Assembly: GCA_035575515.1 (NCBI GenBank)
Contig: DATLXU010000009.1
Coordinates: 1 to 35,141 of the forward strand
Direction: 5' to 3'
Length of the DNA stretch: 35,141 bases
Origin: DATLXU01 sp035575515
Lineage (GTDB): Bacteria; Acidobacteriota; Blastocatellia; UBA7656
Below are positions 14,812 to 23,709 of this stretch, piece by piece. Within the stretch, counting starts at the first letter, position 1. Each line of letters begins with the position of its first letter. The notes beneath the pieces are model-generated. The model was not told the origin of the DNA, made no database searches, and saw nothing but the letters and a program-made list of their open reading frames with translations. The position numbers were made by a program, and so were the translations under genes.

Positions 14812-16314
14812 ATGAGTCAGGATTACATTCTCGCGCTCGATCAGGGAACGACAAGCTCGCGCGCGATTCTTTTCAACCGCGAAGGCCAGCCTGTCCGAAC
14901 GGCGCAGCAGGAATTCGAACAGCTTTATCCTCAACCCGGATGGGTTGAGCATAGCCCGGAAGATATCTGGCGGTCGCAACTCAATGCCGCACGCCGCGTG
15001 CTTTATGAATCACGCATAAAGGCTGACCAGATTGCAGCCATCGGCATCACCAATCAGAGAGAGACAACAATCATCTGGGATCGCGAGACGGGCGAGCCTA
15101 TCCACAACGCGATTGTGTGGCAATGCCGTCGAACGGCGGAGATGTGCGACCAGTTACGCCGCGAAGGGCTGGCTTCCATTTTTCAGGGGCGCACGGGGCT
15201 TGTGCTCGACGCTTATTTTTCTGGAACGAAAGCGCGCTGGTTGCTCGACTCCGTCGAAGGAGCGCGAGAGCGCGCTCAGGCGGGTGCGCTCGCTTTCGGC
15301 ACGGTTGATTCGTGGCTGATATGGAAGCTCACGGGCGGGCACGTTCATGCAACCGACCCATCGAACGCGAGCCGCACTTTGATGTATAACATCGAAAGCG
15401 GCAACTGGGACGATGAGCTCCTGGCTGCGCTCACCGTTCCACGCGCGATGTTGCCGCACGTCGCGCCGTCGAGCGCCGTCATCGGCGAAACCGATCCTGA
15501 GATTTTTGGTCGCGCGATTCCTATTGCTGGCAACGCAGGCGACCAACAAGCCGCGCTGTTCGGACAGGTCTGTACGCGGCCCGGCATGTCAAAAAACACT
15601 TACGGCACGGGCTGCTTCATGCTGTTGAACACGGGGCGCGAGCTTGTTCAATCGAAAAACAATCTGCTCACGACCGTTGCGTGGCAGATTGATGATGAGC
15701 CGATTGAATACGCGCTCGAAGGCAGCGTCTTCATCGCAGGCGCAGCGATTCAATGGCTGCGCGACGGGTTGAAGATAATCAATGCGGCTTCTGAAACAGA
15801 TGCTTTAGCCAGAAGCGTTGCAGACAACGGCGGAGTCTATTTCGTTCCAGCGTTTGTGGGACTGGGCGCGCCGCATTGGGACCAGTACGCGCGCGGTACA
15901 ATCGTGGGGCTGACGCGAGGCTCATCGCGCGAACACATCGTGAGGGCCGCGCTCGAAGCCATCGCTTATCAAACACGCGACGTACTGGTAGGAATGCATG
16001 ACGATTCAGGAATCGAGTTGAAAGAGCTTCGCGTTGACGGCGGCGCGTCCATTTGCGATTTTCTGATGCAGTTTCAAGCCGATATTTTAGGCATCCCCGT
16101 TGTGCGGCCTGTCAACACCGAGACGACAGCGGCGGGCGCAGCGTTTCTTGCGGGACTCGCGGTTCATTTCTGGAACAGCGTGGATGAGTTGAGCGAGATG
16201 TGGCAGCGCGAGCGAACCTTTGAACCGCAGATGAACGAATCGGAGCGCGAGCGATTGCTTGAAGGCTGGACTCGCGCAGTTGAGCGCGCCAGCCAATGGG
16301 TTCAGAGCAAATGA
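14812..16314 (+). CDS. glpK: Glycerol kinase
   Basis: The enzyme phosphorylates glycerol to sn-glycerol-3-phosphate with ATP. The ATG at 14812 has AGGAGAA at 14800-14806 and gives 500 residues, close to the E. coli enzyme; a longer in-frame extension to 14623 would overlap the phosphatase gene and is rejected. Diagnostic segments are ALDQGTTSSRAILF at the N-terminus, QWRR-type WQCRRT, SGTKARWLLD, TVDSWLIWKLTGG, NAGDQQAALFGQ, KNTYGTGCFMLLNTG, FVPAFVGLGAPHWDQYARG and LRVDGGASICDFLMQFQADILG. It belongs to the FGGY family and is cytoplasmic. No glycerol facilitator or glycerol-3-phosphate dehydrogenase is adjacent. Confidence 0.96.
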   Translation: MSQDYILALDQGTTSSRAILFNREGQPVRTAQQEFEQLYPQPGWVEHSPEDIWRSQLNAARRVLYESRIKADQIAAIGITNQRETTIIWDRETGEPIHNAIVWQCRRTAEMCDQLRREGLASIFQGRTGLVLDAYFSGTKARWLLDSVEGARERAQAGALAFGTVDSWLIWKLTGGHVHATDPSNASRTLMYNIESGNWDDELLAALTVPRAMLPHVAPSSAVIGETDPEIFGRAIPIAGNAGDQQAALFGQVCTRPGMSKNTYGTGCFMLLNTGRELVQSKNNLLTTVAWQIDDEPIEYALEGSVFIAGAAIQWLRDGLKIINAASETDALARSVADNGGVYFVPAFVGLGAPHWDQYARGTIVGLTRGSSREHIVRAALEAIAYQTRDVLVGMHDDSGIELKELRVDGGASICDFLMQFQADILGIPVVRPVNTETTAAGAAFLAGLAVHFWNSVDELSEMWQRERTFEPQMNESERERLLEGWTRAVERASQWVQSK

Positions 16315-16340
16315 AGAGCCATTTGCGTTCGTAAGTCCAG

Positions 16341-16369
16341 TTTAAGTCGGAGGGTCTCGTTGGTATAAT
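16341..16369 (+). promoter_or_regulatory. Promoter giving a near-leaderless transcript
   Basis: A perfect TATAAT at 16364-16369 lies 10 bases before the ATG at 16380; the -35 candidate at 17-base spacing is a poor TTTAAG. Transcription would start at about 16376-16378, leaving almost no leader, and no ribosome site is visible. Confidence 0.5.
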
Positions 16370-16379
16370 TAGACCAAGT

Positions 16380-17720
16380 ATGGATGAATCATCGCTGCTG
16401 ACGGTTCTGCTAAAGCTGGCGATAGTATTCCTGCTTGTGCTCGCGAACGGATACTTTGTCGCCGCCGAATTTGCGATGGTCAGCGTCCGCCGCTCGCGCA
16501 TCGCGTCGCTGGTCGCAGAAGGCAACAAGCGCGCCCGCGTTGTGATGCAACTGCTTGAAGACGTCACAGCTTTTATCTCTTCCGTTCAGGTCGGCGTAAC
16601 GGTCGCAAGCCTGGTGCTCGGCGCTCTGGGCGAAAACACAATCGCGGGACTTCTCGAACCGGCGTTTGAGCGACTGCCCGCGCCGATTGCCACAATTGCC
16701 ACGCATGGTGTCGCTTCGACGCTTGCGATTGTCATCGTCACATACCTGCACTTGGTGCTGGGCGAGTTTGTTCCGAAGGCGATAGCTTTAGACAGAGCCG
16801 AGCGCGTGGCGCTTGCGGTCGCTCGCCCGATGGAGTTGTTCTACAAGGTTTTTAAGGCCCCCATATGGCTTGTCAATCAATCGGGCAAGCTTGTGCTCCG
16901 TCTTCTGGGTGTTCATGCCAGAGACGAGCATGCGCATGCGTACAGTGAAGATGAGTTGCGCCACCTGATTGCAATCAGCCAGAAGAGCGGGCACGTGCTC
17001 GAAGACGAGCGGCAATTGATATACAACATATTCGATTTCACGGAAACGACAGTCGAATACGTTATGGTCCCGCGCACCGAGATCGAAGCGCTCGACGCCG
17101 ACCTTTCGCCTGAAGAGATGCTCGATCAATTTGAGAAGATCGGCTACTCGCGCCTGCCCGTTTATCGCGACTCGCTCGATAATGTTATCGGGATTCTGCT
17201 GCACAAAGACCTGAGTCGCATGCTCAGGCATGGCGGCGCGGCGACAATTGATGAGATCATCCGGCCCCCTGTTTTTCTGCCGACGACTATGAGACTAAAC
17301 GAGGCGCTTCGCAGTCTCCGCCGCACTAGCACGCACATGGCTATGGTCGTCGACGAGCACGGCGGCGTTGAAGGCATGGTGACGCTTGAAGACATTCTCG
17401 AAGAGATAGTCGGCGACATACGCGATGAGCACGACGAAGTCGGAGCGCGCCAGGTCATCAAGCACGCCGACGGCACGATGACCGTAAGCGGCAAGCTCTC
17501 AATTAGAGACGCGAATCGTGAGCTTGATCTCGCGCTGCCTGAGTCGGACAGCTATCACACCATCGCGGGATTTATGATGGCGCGAGCGGGCCGTTTGCTC
17601 AAGCAGGGCGACAGCGTCGCTTATAACGGATTGAAATTCACAGTGCAGTCCGTCAGTCGCAATCGCATTCTCGAAGCCAGCATCGAGCGTCTCGAAGAAG
17701 AAAGCGCCCCCGCTCCTTAG
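16380..17720 (+). CDS. CNNM/CorC (HlyC-type) transporter-associated protein
   Basis: This 446-residue inner-membrane protein has a DUF21/CNNM membrane domain (about residues 5-190, starting with LLKLAIVFLLVLANGYFVAAEFAMV), then two CBS domains. The first is around VPRTEIEALDADLSPEEM to GILLHKDLSRML and the second around FLPTTMRLNEALRSL to GMVTLEDILEEIVGDI. A C-terminal CorC_HlyC domain (TMTVSGKLSIRDANREL) follows. Related proteins are implicated in magnesium or cobalt export and are often mislabelled hemolysins. The sequence supports the family, not the ion. Translation may start without a leader. Confidence 0.92.
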   Translation: MDESSLLTVLLKLAIVFLLVLANGYFVAAEFAMVSVRRSRIASLVAEGNKRARVVMQLLEDVTAFISSVQVGVTVASLVLGALGENTIAGLLEPAFERLPAPIATIATHGVASTLAIVIVTYLHLVLGEFVPKAIALDRAERVALAVARPMELFYKVFKAPIWLVNQSGKLVLRLLGVHARDEHAHAYSEDELRHLIAISQKSGHVLEDERQLIYNIFDFTETTVEYVMVPRTEIEALDADLSPEEMLDQFEKIGYSRLPVYRDSLDNVIGILLHKDLSRMLRHGGAATIDEIIRPPVFLPTTMRLNEALRSLRRTSTHMAMVVDEHGGVEGMVTLEDILEEIVGDIRDEHDEVGARQVIKHADGTMTVSGKLSIRDANRELDLALPESDSYHTIAGFMMARAGRLLKQGDSVAYNGLKFTVQSVSRNRILEASIERLEEESAPAP

Positions 17721-17748
17721 GGCGCGAGATAGAAGCTGCGCGCTGCTA

Positions 17749-18720
17749 TTGAACCAAACTCTATTCATAATCAATCCAGTATCGGCTCGCGGAACTACAC
17801 TGCGAACGTGGGCCGCTGCCCGTCGGCAGTTAATCGAGCTTGGCTTTGAATTCACCGAACACACAACGAGCCGTGCGGGCGAGGCCGTTGAAATCGCGCG
17901 CGACGCAATCAGCTCAGGCGCAGGTTCTGTTGTTGCCGTCGGCGGGGACGGAACTTTGAACGAAGTTGTGAACGGTTACTTTGATGAGAGCGGTCGCGCC
18001 GTAAATCCTTCGGCTGCAATAGGACTTCTTCCGAGCGGAACAGGCTCGGACTTTCGCCGCTCAATCGAAATAAATGACTGGCGGGAAGCGGTTCGCGCTC
18101 TTGTTGAATCAAAGACGAGATTGATTGATGCCGCTCGTATAACATTCACTGATGCGAATGGCAAGATAGCAGTTCGCTCATTCATCAACATGGCATCGTT
18201 CGGGCTTGGCGGCGACGTGTCGGCGCTGGTGAACCTATGGCGCTATTCCCTTCCCCGATGGATAGGCGGGCAAGCTCGATTCGCCGCCGCAGCGATCAGC
18301 GCGCTCAAGCGATTCAAAAACAAATCGGTCACAGTTGAGATGGATGGCAAACGCACAGTTGAGATCATCAGCAACCTGATTGTCGTTGCGAATGGCCGCT
18401 TTGCAGGCGGCGGAATGATGCTCGCTCCGAACGCCAAGCTCGATGATGGCTTGCTCGATGTGATACTGACTGACCGCGCAACTCGATTGGATGTGCTTAA
18501 AGAATTGCCGCGCATCTCTCGCGGCGGCTATTTGAAGAACCCGAAGGTGATGGAGCTTCGCGCCCGTGAAGTTTCGATCCGTAGCGACGAGCCGATGGCG
18601 ATAGACATTGACGGCGAAATGATCGGCCACACGCCAGCGCGGTTGACTGTGCTGCCAGCAGCGGTGCGGTTTGTGATGAATGAGGAGTTAGAAGCCGGAG
18701 CTGGAATAAACGTGGCTTGA
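17749..18720 (+). CDS. Diacylglycerol-kinase-like lipid kinase (YegS/DgkB type)
   Basis: This 323-residue protein has the diacylglycerol kinase catalytic domain: LFIINPVSARG at the N-terminus, VVAVGGDGTLNEVVNGY as the nucleotide-binding motif, and LPSGTGSDFRR. The C-terminal half carries NLIVVANGRFAGGGMMLAPNAKLDDGLLDV, typical of the YegS/DgkB branch. It phosphorylates a lipid, perhaps diacylglycerol, at the membrane. The preferred start is TTG at 17749, since the conserved core begins only four residues later and no upstream ATG fits; no strong ribosome site is visible. It follows the CNNM gene by 28 bases. Confidence 0.9.
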   Translation: MNQTLFIINPVSARGTTLRTWAAARRQLIELGFEFTEHTTSRAGEAVEIARDAISSGAGSVVAVGGDGTLNEVVNGYFDESGRAVNPSAAIGLLPSGTGSDFRRSIEINDWREAVRALVESKTRLIDAARITFTDANGKIAVRSFINMASFGLGGDVSALVNLWRYSLPRWIGGQARFAAAAISALKRFKNKSVTVEMDGKRTVEIISNLIVVANGRFAGGGMMLAPNAKLDDGLLDVILTDRATRLDVLKELPRISRGGYLKNPKVMELRAREVSIRSDEPMAIDIDGEMIGHTPARLTVLPAAVRFVMNEELEAGAGINVA

Positions 18721-18724
18721 AATC

Positions 18725-18737
18725 GGCTCCTGGAGCC
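18725..18737. terminator. Short palindrome between convergent genes
   Basis: GGCTCC-T-GGAGCC sits directly after the lipid-kinase stop and before the end of the convergent lipoprotein gene. The loop is too tight for the full stem and no T-run follows, so terminator function is weakly supported. Confidence 0.25.
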
Positions 18738-18769
18738 ACTTATACGGCATAACCATTATGGCCGCCGAC

Positions 18770-19783
18770 TTATTCGGGCTTCGCCATCGCGTCGGTGACT
18801 GTGATTTCGTGATTGATTATCTTATTCTTTGCCTCTTCTACCTCTTTAAGCACTTCGGGCTTAATCAGGCTGCGGTTATAATCGTCGAGCGCGTAGCCCA
18901 CGCCGTTATTCTCAAGCCCGAAAAGATGCAGCCCGCCCGTGAAGCGATTGTTCACCAGGTCCTCGATCATAGTAAACACGGCATTATCAACCCGTTTCAT
19001 CATGCTCGTGAGGATGAATCCGGGCTTGACCCAGTTCTGATTCGAGTCAACGCCGATGGCCAGCACCTTATTCTCCGCCGCTGCATCAAACACGCCGAGA
19101 CCGGAATTGCCCGCCGCTTGAAATATCACATCAGCGCCGCTTTCAATCTGCGCCCTCGCAAGCTCTTTGCCTTTGCCGGGATTATTCCACGCGCCATCGG
19201 TGATGCCGATATAAGCGTGATACACTTGCGCTTTGGGATTGGCGTACCGCACGCCTTCTTCGTAGCCCGTCTGAAAACGATGAATCAAAGGAATGTCCAT
19301 TCCGCCGACGAAACCGACTTTATTGGTCTTCGTCGTCAGTCCTGCAATCATCCCGACAAGAAAAGAGCCTTCGTGTTCTTTGAACAAAAGCGACGCGACG
19401 TTGGGCGAATCAACCAGACCGTCAACGATGGCGAATTTGATGTTCGGATAATCGCGCGCGACGTTTGCCATAATCGGAGCCTGAGCGAATCCCACGCCGA
19501 TTATCAAATCATACCCGCGCTCCGCGAGTATTCGCATCGAAGGCTCGATTGAGCTAGGTTCGCCCGGCTCAACGTCGCGAACGTGAATGGCGAATCGCTG
19601 CGCGGCCATCTTCACGCCTTCCCACGCGGCAGAGTTGAACGACTTGTCATCCTTGCCGCCGATGTCGAAGACTATGCCTACGCGAGGCTGCCCGTGCGCG
19701 TCGTCAATCCTATCGAACACGCGGCTGCATCCGGCGAGGATAAGCGCCACGCTTAACAGTAAACCCAAAACAACCTTCTTCAT
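18770..19783 (-). CDS. BMP-family nucleoside-binding lipoprotein
   Basis: This is a 337-residue lipoprotein with signal and lipobox LILAGC at residue 19. The mature part matches the basic membrane protein/PnrA family of periplasmic-binding proteins: VGIVFDIGGKDDKSFNSAAWEG, YDLIIGVGFAQAP, VGFVGGMDIPLIHRFQTGYEEG, VIFQAAGNSGLGVFDAA and VDSNQNWVKPG. Characterised members bind purine nucleosides for an ABC transporter. The partner permease and ATPase genes are not in this window. Nearby leftward genes for pyrimidine-nucleoside phosphorylase and peptidases fit scavenging of nucleosides and peptides. Confidence 0.9.
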   Translation of the reverse strand: MKKVVLGLLLSVALILAGCSRVFDRIDDAHGQPRVGIVFDIGGKDDKSFNSAAWEGVKMAAQRFAIHVRDVEPGEPSSIEPSMRILAERGYDLIIGVGFAQAPIMANVARDYPNIKFAIVDGLVDSPNVASLLFKEHEGSFLVGMIAGLTTKTNKVGFVGGMDIPLIHRFQTGYEEGVRYANPKAQVYHAYIGITDGAWNNPGKGKELARAQIESGADVIFQAAGNSGLGVFDAAAENKVLAIGVDSNQNWVKPGFILTSMMKRVDNAVFTMIEDLVNNRFTGGLHLFGLENNGVGYALDDYNRSLIKPEVLKEVEEAKNKIINHEITVTDAMAKPE

Positions 19784-19824
19784 TTCTACCTGCTCTCAAC
19801 CTGATGGAAAGCCACCGCAAACAC

Positions 19825-19880
19825 GAATGATAAATGGTGAACAGTTGATAGCCTTCATTCTTCATCATTCATCATCTCTC
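19825..19880. repeat. Heptamer-repeat array pair between peptidase and lipoprotein genes
   Basis: The left arm reads GAATGAT, AAATGGT, GAACAGT. The right arm on the minus strand reads GAGAGAT, GATGAAT, GATGAAG, AATGAAG. The right arm overlaps the stop of the P1-peptidase gene. Confidence 0.5.
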
Positions 19881-21047
19881 AATCAGCCTGTTATATTTTC
19901 TCATCACCTGCTTCAACCGGTCATGCGGAATCGCCGTGACCTTGTGATTGTTAACGCCAGTCATCGTCTCCGCCGCAACCAGCGCGTTGATAACAGCTTC
20001 TTCCGTCGCCTGTACGGTCGCTTCAAACAATGCATTCATCTGCTCGTTCGGAAGCATCGCAAGCTGCGCGACCCCCGCTGATTTCTGCGCGCCCGCGTTC
20101 GCCGTCGAGAAGGCAATAAAAATATCGCCTGAGCCATTTCCCGCGACGCTGCCGGTTCGCGCAAGCCCCAGAGCCGCGCGCCGCGCAATACGCTTCAACT
20201 GATGAGGCAATAGCGGCGCATCGGTCGCAACGACAATAATGATTGAACCCGCCTCTGCCGTCGGCGAAGCGAAATTCTGACCGAGCGTATTATCGGTTAT
20301 CTCAAGGCCGACGGGCACGCCAGCGATTTTGAGTTGCGGCCTGCGCCCGAAATTCGATTGCACGAGGACGCCTACGGTGTAGCCGCCTTGATTTGCGCCG
20401 AGCTTTCTCGAAGCGGTTCCGATTCCGCCTTTGAACTCAAAGCAGACCATGCCCGTCCCGCCGCCGACGTTGCCTTCAGCGACCGGACCCGCTGAAGCAT
20501 GGTCGAGCGCATCGAACACGTGTTCTGCTTTGACGTGAAAGCCGTTGATGTCGTTGAGATAGCCGTCATAGGTTTCAGCGACAACTGGCAGGCTCCACGA
20601 TTGAACCATCTTTTCAAAATGCTTCAACTGCCACGCAATCACCGCGTCGCGCACGACGCCGACGCTGTGCGTGTTCGTAATCATTATCGGCCCTTCGAGG
20701 AAGCCTGATTCTTCAACCCACATCGTGCCTGTCATCTCGCCGTTGCCGTTGAGCGAAAACCACGCGGCAAAGACCGAATCCGACGAAGCCTTGCCGCGAG
20801 GTAAGATCGCAGTGACACCGGTTCTGACAGGGCCGCTGCCAACTTTCAGCTCGCCGCTGCCAGAGATCAAAGTTGTGTGGCCGACTTCCACGCCGCGAAC
20901 ATCGGTGATTGCGTTGAGCGCGCCGGGCGTTCCTTCAAACGGGATGCCAAGATCGCGCGCTCGCGGCTTAGTTTGCGCCATAACGCCCTCAACAAAGATC
21001 AACAAACCTACTGCGCAGCCAATGGCAGCGAAGCGATGTTTAATCAT
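19872..21047 (-). CDS. P1-family (DmpA/S58-like) peptidase, exported
   Basis: From the ATG at 21045-21047 (ribosome site GAGAGG just upstream, overlapping the end of the preceding gene) the product is 391 residues with a signal peptide (MIKHRFAAIGCAVGLLIFVEG, then VMAQ). The mature protein matches the DmpA-type aminopeptidases. It has GTPGALNAITDVRGVEVGHTTL, the TNTHSVG segment, EGNVGGGTGMVCFEFKGGIGTASRKL, whose Ser is the likely self-cleavage nucleophile, and VIVVATDAPLLPHQLKRIARRA. Members cleave N-terminal residues, including D-amino acid or beta-peptides. A longer in-frame extension lies inside the upstream gene and is rejected. Confidence 0.9.
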   Translation of the reverse strand: MIKHRFAAIGCAVGLLIFVEGVMAQTKPRARDLGIPFEGTPGALNAITDVRGVEVGHTTLISGSGELKVGSGPVRTGVTAILPRGKASSDSVFAAWFSLNGNGEMTGTMWVEESGFLEGPIMITNTHSVGVVRDAVIAWQLKHFEKMVQSWSLPVVAETYDGYLNDINGFHVKAEHVFDALDHASAGPVAEGNVGGGTGMVCFEFKGGIGTASRKLGANQGGYTVGVLVQSNFGRRPQLKIAGVPVGLEITDNTLGQNFASPTAEAGSIIIVVATDAPLLPHQLKRIARRAALGLARTGSVAGNGSGDIFIAFSTANAGAQKSAGVAQLAMLPNEQMNALFEATVQATEEAVINALVAAETMTGVNNHKVTAIPHDRLKQVMRKYNRLIER

Positions 21048-21057
21048 CGGAGCCTCT

Positions 21058-22194
21058 CTACTTTTTATCGGGCGACTCGTACAGGTACGCGAGGTCATGC
21101 AGCTTGTTCTCGCGCCCGTCGTGAACCGCATACTGGCCTCGCCGCCGCTCGCCGCGCGTGTTAGTCGAATACCCCCACAGCGTCGCTCCTCCGTACTCGC
21201 CGTTTTTGTTCAGCGCGTAGAAGTTGATGCTGACCTTGCGCAGCTTGTCTAGGTTGTTGTTGTAATTGTTCGCAACGCGCTTGACCGCCTCCATGCAGGC
21301 GTCGGTTGGAGACATCCCTCTGCGCATCATCTCGACAACGGTGTGCGCGCCGTTTATCTTGATGCACTCTTCGCCGCGGCCAGTCGAGCCAGCCGCGCCG
21401 ACTTCGTTGTCGACAAACAGACCGCAGCCGATCAACGGCGAATCGCCAACGCGACCCGGAATCTTGAACGAAAGGCCGCTCGTCGTCGTCGTTCCTGAAA
21501 TATCTCCTCGCTCGTTGACGGCGATGCAGTTGATAGTGCCGGTAATGGGATGAGCGATTATCTCATCTGCGAGCGCAAGCAATTCGCGCGGGTCCATATC
21601 GCCTTTATAATCAAGGATGCTCTGCGAGGGCGTATCGGGCGAAGCGAGCCCCGGTCCCCACGCGTCCCGGTCGCTCATCGTCTCTTTCCATCTCAGCCAT
21701 ATCGCACGCGATTCAGGCGTGAGCAGTTCCTGCTTTTCAAACCCGTGCGCCAGCGCAAACCTCAACGCGCCTTCGCCGACAAGCAACAGGTGATCGGTTC
21801 GCTCCATCACGAGCTTTGCAACTTTAGACGGGTTCTTGATGTAGCGAATAGAGGCTACCGCGCCCGCGCGCTTCGTCGGCCCATGCATCACGCTTGCGTC
21901 AAGCTCGACTACGCCTTCTTCATTAGGCAAGCCTCCATAGCCTACGCTCATATCCTTCGGGTCGTCTTCGACAATGTTCACGCCTGCGATGACGGCGTCG
22001 AGCGTGTCCTTGCCCGCGCGAATCATCTCCATAGCTTTTTCAGTAGCGCGCAATCCGTTTGCGCTTGAGACGACCAGGGGGCGCGACGGCTTCGATTGAG
22101 CAAAGGTCAAACGCGAATCGGTAATCAATCCGGCTGCGATGCCCGCAGTCGTAGTTGTACGAACAAAATCTCTTCGAGTCAGTTTGGATTTCAT
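21058..22194 (-). CDS. Tat-exported asparaginase / isoaspartyl peptidase-like Ntn hydrolase
   Basis: The protein (378 residues from the ATG at 22192-22194, ribosome site GGGGAGA) starts with a twin-arginine signal TRRDFVRTTTTAG, implying export in folded form. The body is an Ntn hydrolase of the N4-glucosaminyl-asparaginase/isoaspartyl peptidase family: GYGGLPNEEGVVELDASVM, TGTINCIAVNERGDISG, GRVGDSPLIGCGLFVDNEVG and GRGEECIK. The likely nucleophile is Thr220, exposed by self-cleavage after Gly219; glycosylasparaginases have Asp at this spot, so an isoaspartyl-peptidase-like cleavage site is possible. It is followed after ten bases by the P1 peptidase, suggesting a joint role in degrading unusual peptides. 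Confidence 0.9.
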   Translation of the reverse strand: MKSKLTRRDFVRTTTTAGIAAGLITDSRLTFAQSKPSRPLVVSSANGLRATEKAMEMIRAGKDTLDAVIAGVNIVEDDPKDMSVGYGGLPNEEGVVELDASVMHGPTKRAGAVASIRYIKNPSKVAKLVMERTDHLLLVGEGALRFALAHGFEKQELLTPESRAIWLRWKETMSDRDAWGPGLASPDTPSQSILDYKGDMDPRELLALADEIIAHPITGTINCIAVNERGDISGTTTTSGLSFKIPGRVGDSPLIGCGLFVDNEVGAAGSTGRGEECIKINGAHTVVEMMRRGMSPTDACMEAVKRVANNYNNNLDKLRKVSINFYALNKNGEYGGATLWGYSTNTRGERRRGQYAVHDGRENKLHDLAYLYESPDKK

Positions 22195-22371
22195 GGTGAT
22201 CTCCCCTTGAATTTGACAAGTTTCCAGGTTGAGCGGATGAACCAGGGCTGGCCGTTCCACTCCGGCCCGACTAATTTTTCATGATTGCGGCGCTCGATTC
22301 TATCGAGCCAAGTTTTATTTGTAAACCAATCGGGCCTGTTCGCACAAACCGCTGGATGGTGGAAAAGGTTT
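22195..22371. other. Short intergenic region, nothing recognised
   Basis: This 177-base gap separates the pyrimidine phosphorylase stop and the asparaginase start. I see no gene, hairpin or repeat that stands out. Confidence 0.4.
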
Positions 22372-23676
22372 TCAGCGCAGAACAGTTTTAATCAACGCTG
22401 GCGGTTTAATCCTCTCGTCGCCTATCGTGTAAGCGCGAGTGATAATCTCAGCGGCTTCATCCGCGCGAGATTCATCATTGAAATGAATCGTGGCGAGCGC
22501 TCTCGTCACATCAACCTCATCGCCTATCTTCGCTTCGATGATTAAACCGACGCCCAGATCAATCGGCGTATCGAGCCGCGCGCGGCCCGCGCCCAAAAGC
22601 ATCGAAGCGTGGCCGATGGCTTCCGCGTCAATCGTCTGCACAAAGCCTGAGCGCGAAGCCAGCAGCTTTCGTTGATGCCGCGCGTGTGGAAGCAGACCGT
22701 AATCATCAATCACGCGAGCATCGCCGCCTTGCGCTTCGATTATCTCGCGCATCTTTTCGAGCGCCGCGCCAGACGCAATCAGCTCATCGTATTGCTTGCG
22801 CGCGGCTTCGATGTCAGAAGCCGCGCGCCCAAGCACGAGCATTTCAGCCGAAAGCTCGCGGCAAAGCGAGGTGAAATCATCCGGCCCGCGCCCGCGAAGC
22901 GTGTCGAGCGATTCAGACATCTCAAGCGAATTTCCCACAGCGCGGCCAAGCGGCTGGTTCATGTCAGTGATAAGCGCAACGCATTCTTTATCGAGTCCGC
23001 GAGCGATTTCAATCATTGTCTCGGCGAGCGCGCGGGCTTCGTCTTCAGTCTTCAGGAAAGCGCCGCTGCCGGTCTTCACGTCAAGCACGAGGCCCGTGAT
23101 GCCTTCGGCCATCTTCTTGCTCATTATCGAAGCGGCCATCAGCGGGCGGCACGCGACCGTTGCGGTCACGTCTCTGAGCGCGTAGAGCTTCTTGTCTGCG
23201 GGCGCAATCTCCGCAGTCTGGCCAATGAGCGCCGCGCCTACTCGTTCGAGCGTCGCGCGAAACTCTGTGAGCGAAAGGTCGGTGCGAAAGCCCGGTATTG
23301 ATTCGAGCTTGTCGAGCGTGCCGCCCGAATGAGCGAGCGCGCGGCCCGAAATCATAGGCACGAGCACGCCCGCTGCGGCGACTACGGGCGCTATGACGAG
23401 CGAAGTCTTATCGCCGACGCCTCCGGTCGAGTGTTTATCAACTCGCGGGCGGTTGAGATTGGAAAGATCAATCACTTCGCCCGAATGAAGCATCGCGTCG
23501 GTGAGTGCGAGAGTTTCATCGTTCGACATGCCGCGCAGGTAGATTGCCATCAAAAGCGCAGCCATCTGGTAGTTCGGCACATCGCCCGCGGTGTAGGCTC
23601 GCACCATAAAGCCTATCTCTTCGCGCGTGAGTTCTTGCCCGTCGCGTTTTTTTGAAATTATGTCAACCGCTCGCAT
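22372..23676 (-). CDS. Pyrimidine-nucleoside / thymidine phosphorylase
   Basis: The enzyme splits thymidine or uridine with phosphate to give the base and (deoxy)ribose-1-phosphate. It has the family start MRAVDIISKKRDGQELT, the glycine-rich signature VDKHSTGGVGDKTSLVIAP, SGRALAHSGGTLDKLESIPG, and KMAEGITGLVLDVKTGSGAF. Length is 434 residues, as usual. A GTG four codons upstream (23686-23688) is an alternative start. Whether it is DeoA or the broader Pdp type cannot be told. It leads the scavenging group on this strand, with the nucleoside-binding lipoprotein further on. Confidence 0.95.
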   Translation of the reverse strand: MRAVDIISKKRDGQELTREEIGFMVRAYTAGDVPNYQMAALLMAIYLRGMSNDETLALTDAMLHSGEVIDLSNLNRPRVDKHSTGGVGDKTSLVIAPVVAAAGVLVPMISGRALAHSGGTLDKLESIPGFRTDLSLTEFRATLERVGAALIGQTAEIAPADKKLYALRDVTATVACRPLMAASIMSKKMAEGITGLVLDVKTGSGAFLKTEDEARALAETMIEIARGLDKECVALITDMNQPLGRAVGNSLEMSESLDTLRGRGPDDFTSLCRELSAEMLVLGRAASDIEAARKQYDELIASGAALEKMREIIEAQGGDARVIDDYGLLPHARHQRKLLASRSGFVQTIDAEAIGHASMLLGAGRARLDTPIDLGVGLIIEAKIGDEVDVTRALATIHFNDESRADEAAEIITRAYTIGDERIKPPALIKTVLR

Positions 23677-23709
23677 CCGTAGGTTCACTTCTTTCTAATC
23701 AACTATCTG

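Noticed and set aside
18758..19552. Rightward reading frame of 264 codons
   Set aside because: It lies antisense to the BMP lipoprotein, whose family match is clear; composition is typical of a shadow frame.
22672..23301. Rightward reading frame of 209 codons
   Set aside because: It is antisense to the pyrimidine phosphorylase gene and has no recognisable motif.
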